This document shows positions 61,020 to 64,000 of a stretch of DNA of 64,000 bases, one piece after another. How positions within the stretch are numbered: position 1 is the first letter of the stretch; every line of letters begins with the position of its first letter. A model generated the notes under the pieces. It ran no database searches. It was given only the letters and a program-made list of their open reading frames with translations, and had not been told where the DNA came from. Location: assembly GCA_903825645.1 (NCBI GenBank), contig CAIKBL010000038.1:1-64000 (forward strand), given 5' to 3'. Origin of the DNA: an uncultured Pseudomonadota bacterium. GTDB lineage: Bacteria > Pseudomonadota > Gammaproteobacteria > Ga0077536. The position numbers and the translations under genes were made by a program.

Positions 61020-61969
61020 GATTGCGCGCCTCGCAACATGCTCATTACGCGACGAATCGAATCAACACTAGGTTTATCTATCAGCAGGGGAAAAGCCGTC
61101 ACGAAAGCGACCATCCGACGCCCTGATTTTGACAACGCATAGGCCAAATTCAAACGCGCGGCTCGAAAACGTCTGATGACGCCTCGTCGCACAGGAAGGG
61201 GGAACTCAACCGATGCGCCTAATAGGGCACGCAACGTCCGGAGATTTTCGAATTGAGCGCTCACGTGATTTTTTCTGGTTGCGCTACCATGATGCACGAC
61301 GTAGACCCCTAATTTTTTTCGGCACACACCAACCCGCTTACTAACTGCAACTAAGCGGGCGAGAAAATGGACGTCTTCGCAAACCTGAAAACCGCCAGGA
61401 TATCCGCCCAACGTCAAGAAGGTCGTGCGGCGAACACTTAACGTATGGGTGTCGCCAAAGTGGTCAGCTACAAATTCTTCGAAGTCGCCGCTTTCCATAA
61501 CAAAGCGTTCAAACGCTCCGGCTTTCTTCGCAATAATCCGCCCCGAAATGTGCGATGCCATCGACGAACCCAGATACTCGCCGTCCGGTCCCTGATAGTC
61601 ATAGTCCCCAGTCAAGAAATCGAGATCCGGGTCTTCGGCGATCCATGTCGCATGCGATCGAATGCGGTCTGGATAATAGAAATCATCAGCATCCAGAAAG
61701 GCTATCCAATCACTCGTCGCGATATCTACGCCTTTGTTGCGGGCTCTTGAGACACCCCGATTTTCTTCAAAACGATGGTATCTAACGCGCTTGCGGTACC
61801 GTTCCACGATTTCCCGCGTATTGTCGGAAGATGCATCATCGACGACGACGATCTCAACTTCCGGGCCATGTTGAGCAAGAACAGAATCGATTGCTCGCGA
61901 TAACCACTCACCCGAATTGTACGTCGGAATAACTACCGAGAATGTGGGCAAAACTCCGAGCTTCTTCAT
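61016..61969 (-). CDS. glycosyltransferase family 2
   Basis: About 317 residues: FSVVIPTYNSGEW, IVVVDDASSDNTRE and AFLDADDFYYPD (DxD). The frame is open 21 codons further up, but ATG 61969 overlaps the upstream stop codon in an ATGA, as the other genes here do, and starts the conserved region. It is part of the minus-strand operon running from the sulfotransferase to the TPR protein. Confidence 0.92.
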   Translation of the reverse strand: MKKLGVLPTFSVVIPTYNSGEWLSRAIDSVLAQHGPEVEIVVVDDASSDNTREIVERYRKRVRYHRFEENRGVSRARNKGVDIATSDWIAFLDADDFYYPDRIRSHATWIAEDPDLDFLTGDYDYQGPDGEYLGSSMASHISGRIIAKKAGAFERFVMESGDFEEFVADHFGDTHTLSVRRTTFLTLGGYPGGFQVCEDVHFLARLVAVSKRVGVCRKKLGVYVVHHGSATRKNHVSAQFENLRTLRALLGASVEFPLPVRRGVIRRFRAARLNLAYALSKSGRRMVAFVTAFPLLIDKPSVDSIRRVMSMLRGAQS

Positions 61970-63159
61970 GCTAGCAAGTACTCTAAAAGGAGTATCGGAA
62001 CCGCCAAGCCGGTAAGTTTCGCTATTCGCCAAAACTGACGGACATCTTTCAGCCTAGCAAGCATAGCGCGACAGCGTATCCCTATCGAATTAGAAATCCA
62101 GTCAGGATCACGAGACACCAATAAATCTGCGAGTTCCACGGTGGACAAGAACCGAACACTTGGCACCGCCGACAGAATTGTTTCAATGGCGGTATCCAGC
62201 TGATTGAACGCCTCGGCATCGGCCCTTGGGCCCACATAATTGAAACGATGCGTTTCAATCAGCGCCGGTCGAGATAAATACATACGACATTTTATCTCGG
62301 TCACTAATCGTTCAATCGAATGCCCAAGCGCCGGCTCAAAGTAGATATCCCGCACGACATAAATCACATTCGACTCTCCCCTCTGCCCATTGAGAACATC
62401 TCTATCGGGTCGATCGGGCTGACCACCGGAATCTCTACCCCGATAACGACAACCGGGGGTTACCACGACTCTTACGCCGATTTCAGCCCATGCTGCCTCT
62501 ACACGAGAGTCCCAGATGAAGGTCGTGGGCACCGCCACTTTGGGGGTCTCGTGAAAAATACAATTCCAGAGATCTCGCTCTTGGGCAATTACCGCAGTGA
62601 TCTCCGGGAGAGGTAAATCTTTGCTTGGTAACACCGATCCATTGACCCAAGAAGATTGAAGCGCATTAGGTAGAGATTCCGTCCAAAGGCCACCTTCACT
62701 CTCCTGAAACGCCATGGAATTGCCTCGGTCCGAACTCTGTTTCAACACCGACAGACTGAAATGAAAAAGTCCATGCAACTGAAAAGAGAATATTTTTTCC
62801 TTTGCGCCTTTCTCCATCACCGCTCGGAGACTGTTATTCTGCGGGTCGCCGAGATAAGAAAGTGCGGGCATCCCTTGTTCTTCGTGATTTTTTTTTGACT
62901 CGGAGAAATTACCCAAAATAATTCCCAGCGTCATTACCGGCTTTTCACCGAATTTATTTTGGTGCCGACACAAGACTTGGGAAACCGCTTCCAATCCATG
63001 AACTTGCTCGATCGGACCCGCCCCCCAATCGTCGCTTTCGAAAATGACAACGGGCTGCAGCAAGACAGGTTCACGCCATCGAGCCGCTAATTCGCGGCCA
63101 TAGATAATGAGCACCGAACCCCATAGAAAAATAACAAGAATAGAACTCAAAGAAACCAA
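61966..63159 (-). CDS. membrane-anchored polysaccharide-deacetylase-like protein
   Basis: This 397-residue protein has an N-terminal membrane anchor (about 3-20) and hydrophobic C-terminus. The core begins VVIFESDDWGAGPIEQ, with an Asp pair where the NodB fold has its metal aspartates. Later strands contain IFSFQLHGLFHF and ALIETHRFNY, offering the His residues. It looks like a divergent carbohydrate esterase, but the classic TFDDG and HTxxH motifs are absent, so enzymatic function is uncertain. Confidence 0.55.
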   Translation of the reverse strand: MVSLSSILVIFLWGSVLIIYGRELAARWREPVLLQPVVIFESDDWGAGPIEQVHGLEAVSQVLCRHQNKFGEKPVMTLGIILGNFSESKKNHEEQGMPALSYLGDPQNNSLRAVMEKGAKEKIFSFQLHGLFHFSLSVLKQSSDRGNSMAFQESEGGLWTESLPNALQSSWVNGSVLPSKDLPLPEITAVIAQERDLWNCIFHETPKVAVPTTFIWDSRVEAAWAEIGVRVVVTPGCRYRGRDSGGQPDRPDRDVLNGQRGESNVIYVVRDIYFEPALGHSIERLVTEIKCRMYLSRPALIETHRFNYVGPRADAEAFNQLDTAIETILSAVPSVRFLSTVELADLLVSRDPDWISNSIGIRCRAMLARLKDVRQFWRIAKLTGLAVPILLLEYLLA

Positions 63160-63169
63160 CGATCTGTCC

Positions 63170-64000
63170 TCAGTAACCTAACTGAGCCGCAATATCTGCG
63201 ACCATTGGCAGCGCCCGCTCTACTTTTACTGCATGCTTTCCTTCCCGCCATTTATCCGCTTTTATTTCCGAAAATGCGTTATACGGAATTTCCAGCACAC
63301 CCTCGCAATGTTTCTCAATCCTTGTTCCAAAAGACAGGTCACACCTCGCGAAGATATCCCTAAAAGCGTTAACCGGGTTATGCAAGATTGTCTCGTAATG
63401 AATTTCTATCCAGCGAGCCGGCTCTATAGATGATTTAGCCGCCAGAAGCGCCGAATTCATGGCGCGATATTGGAAAGCACAAATTTCTTCTATAGGTCTT
63501 GTGACATAATCGCGCCAGCCATCAGCGACAAAAAAACACCATCGCTTGTAGACGCCATCAATATCTACTTTCTCAGGTAGACTTTCCGACCAGGTCGCGA
63601 ACTCGCCGGGCCGACCCCACCCTTCGATGAGCGAGCTTATATTATCTGCAGGCGATCGTTTGACAAAAACATAAACAGCGTCTGGAAAGAGCGCGTTCAG
63701 ATAGGGGACGCAGAGACCATTCTGATTATTTTTATCGACCCACCGGTCAAATCCGGTACGCGAAAAAAAATATTCACTCACGAAATCCCGCTCATTTATC
63801 GATGCGTCCGCAGAAGTTAACGCGTGCGAGTCCCATTCTTTGTTTTTTAACGGATGCAGGTCAGTCCAAAAATCGTGGGTTTCTCGATTGAGGCTACCTA
63901 TCTCCGACGATTCCGATATGGTCTTGTAGACGAGGGTCGTTCCCGCTCGTGAACAGCCCACGACAAAAATTGGTTTTTTAGCCGAGGTTCGGTTTAACTT
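63170..64000 (-). CDS. sulfotransferase family protein (5' end outside the window)
   Basis: The frame continues without a stop to the last base of the window, so the start is missing. The first visible motif PIFVVGCSRAGTTLV is the 5'-phosphosulfate loop of PAPS-dependent sulfotransferases; YVFVKRSPADNISSL is the 3'-phosphate site. It probably sulfates a sugar of the surface polysaccharide. It is the first visible gene of the coupled operon ending at 59290 and lies ten bases before the deacetylase-like gene. Confidence 0.85.
   Translation of the reverse strand, partial: KLNRTSAKKPIFVVGCSRAGTTLVYKTISESSEIGSLNRETHDFWTDLHPLKNKEWDSHALTSADASINERDFVSEYFFSRTGFDRWVDKNNQNGLCVPYLNALFPDAVYVFVKRSPADNISSLIEGWGRPGEFATWSESLPEKVDIDGVYKRWCFFVADGWRDYVTRPIEEICAFQYRAMNSALLAAKSSIEPARWIEIHYETILHNPVNAFRDIFARCDLSFGTRIEKHCEGVLEIPYNAFSEIKADKWREGKHAVKVERALPMVADIAAQLGY

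Overview
The window is a chromosomal segment of a gammaproteobacterium. The evidence is core-gene order: serS/rarA/lolA/ftsK, aat-bpt-infA, a lol/exbBD/lpxK/kdsB run, and a class Ia nrdAB pair whose NrdA has two ATP-cones. The genus cannot be fixed from sequence alone; a deep-branching gammaproteobacterial lineage is an inference. No rRNA or CRISPR is present. One tRNA gene, tRNA-Ser(UGA), was found.

Layout. (1) 1-3.15 kb is the end of an integrated element: a HigBA toxin-antitoxin pair, a small hypothetical protein and a large serine recombinase whose reading frame runs through a tRNA-Ser gene on the other strand. (2) 3.7-6.0 kb holds a Bax-inhibitor-1-like membrane protein, a small membrane protein and serS. 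(3) 6.4-11.5 kb is a tightly coupled minus-strand operon lying between serS and rarA, which are close neighbours in many gammaproteobacteria. (4) 11.9-26.9 kb is housekeeping: rarA, lolA, ftsK; an N-degron tRNA-transferase pair and infA; then an envelope operon (lolC, lolD, exbB, exbD, lpxK, a Trm112-like gene, kdsB, a phosphatase) and tsaB. (5) 27-31.5 kb is nrdAB behind a sigma-70 promoter overlapped by two NrdR boxes. (6) 31.5-43.2 kb is mixed: a chemoreceptor, a propeller-like protein, a giant VanZ/O-antigen-ligase-like protein, a cupredoxin, a divergent PQQ dehydrogenase, galE and a trypsin-like protease. (7) 43.7-64 kb is a surface-polysaccharide region: a CapK-like ligase, alpha/alpha-toroid proteins, a formyltransferase, an asparagine-synthase homologue, six glycosyltransferases, deacetylases and a sulfotransferase, broken up by decayed insertion sequences.

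The most striking system is region 3. Its four genes correspond by domain to the enzymes that make the activated phosphoramidate donor of Campylobacter jejuni capsule (the Cj1415-Cj1418 set, followed by a methyltransferase). The APS-kinase-like nucleotide kinase (Cj1415 role) is fused to the PEP-synthase-like L-glutamine kinase (Cj1418 role). A gamma-glutamyl hydrolase (Cj1417 role), a cytidylyltransferase (Cj1416 role) and a SAM methyltransferase follow. The predicted product is an O-methyl phosphoramidate-type cap on a surface glycan. The polysaccharide genes at 34-64 kb could supply the acceptor, but no phosphoramidate transferase was recognised in the window.
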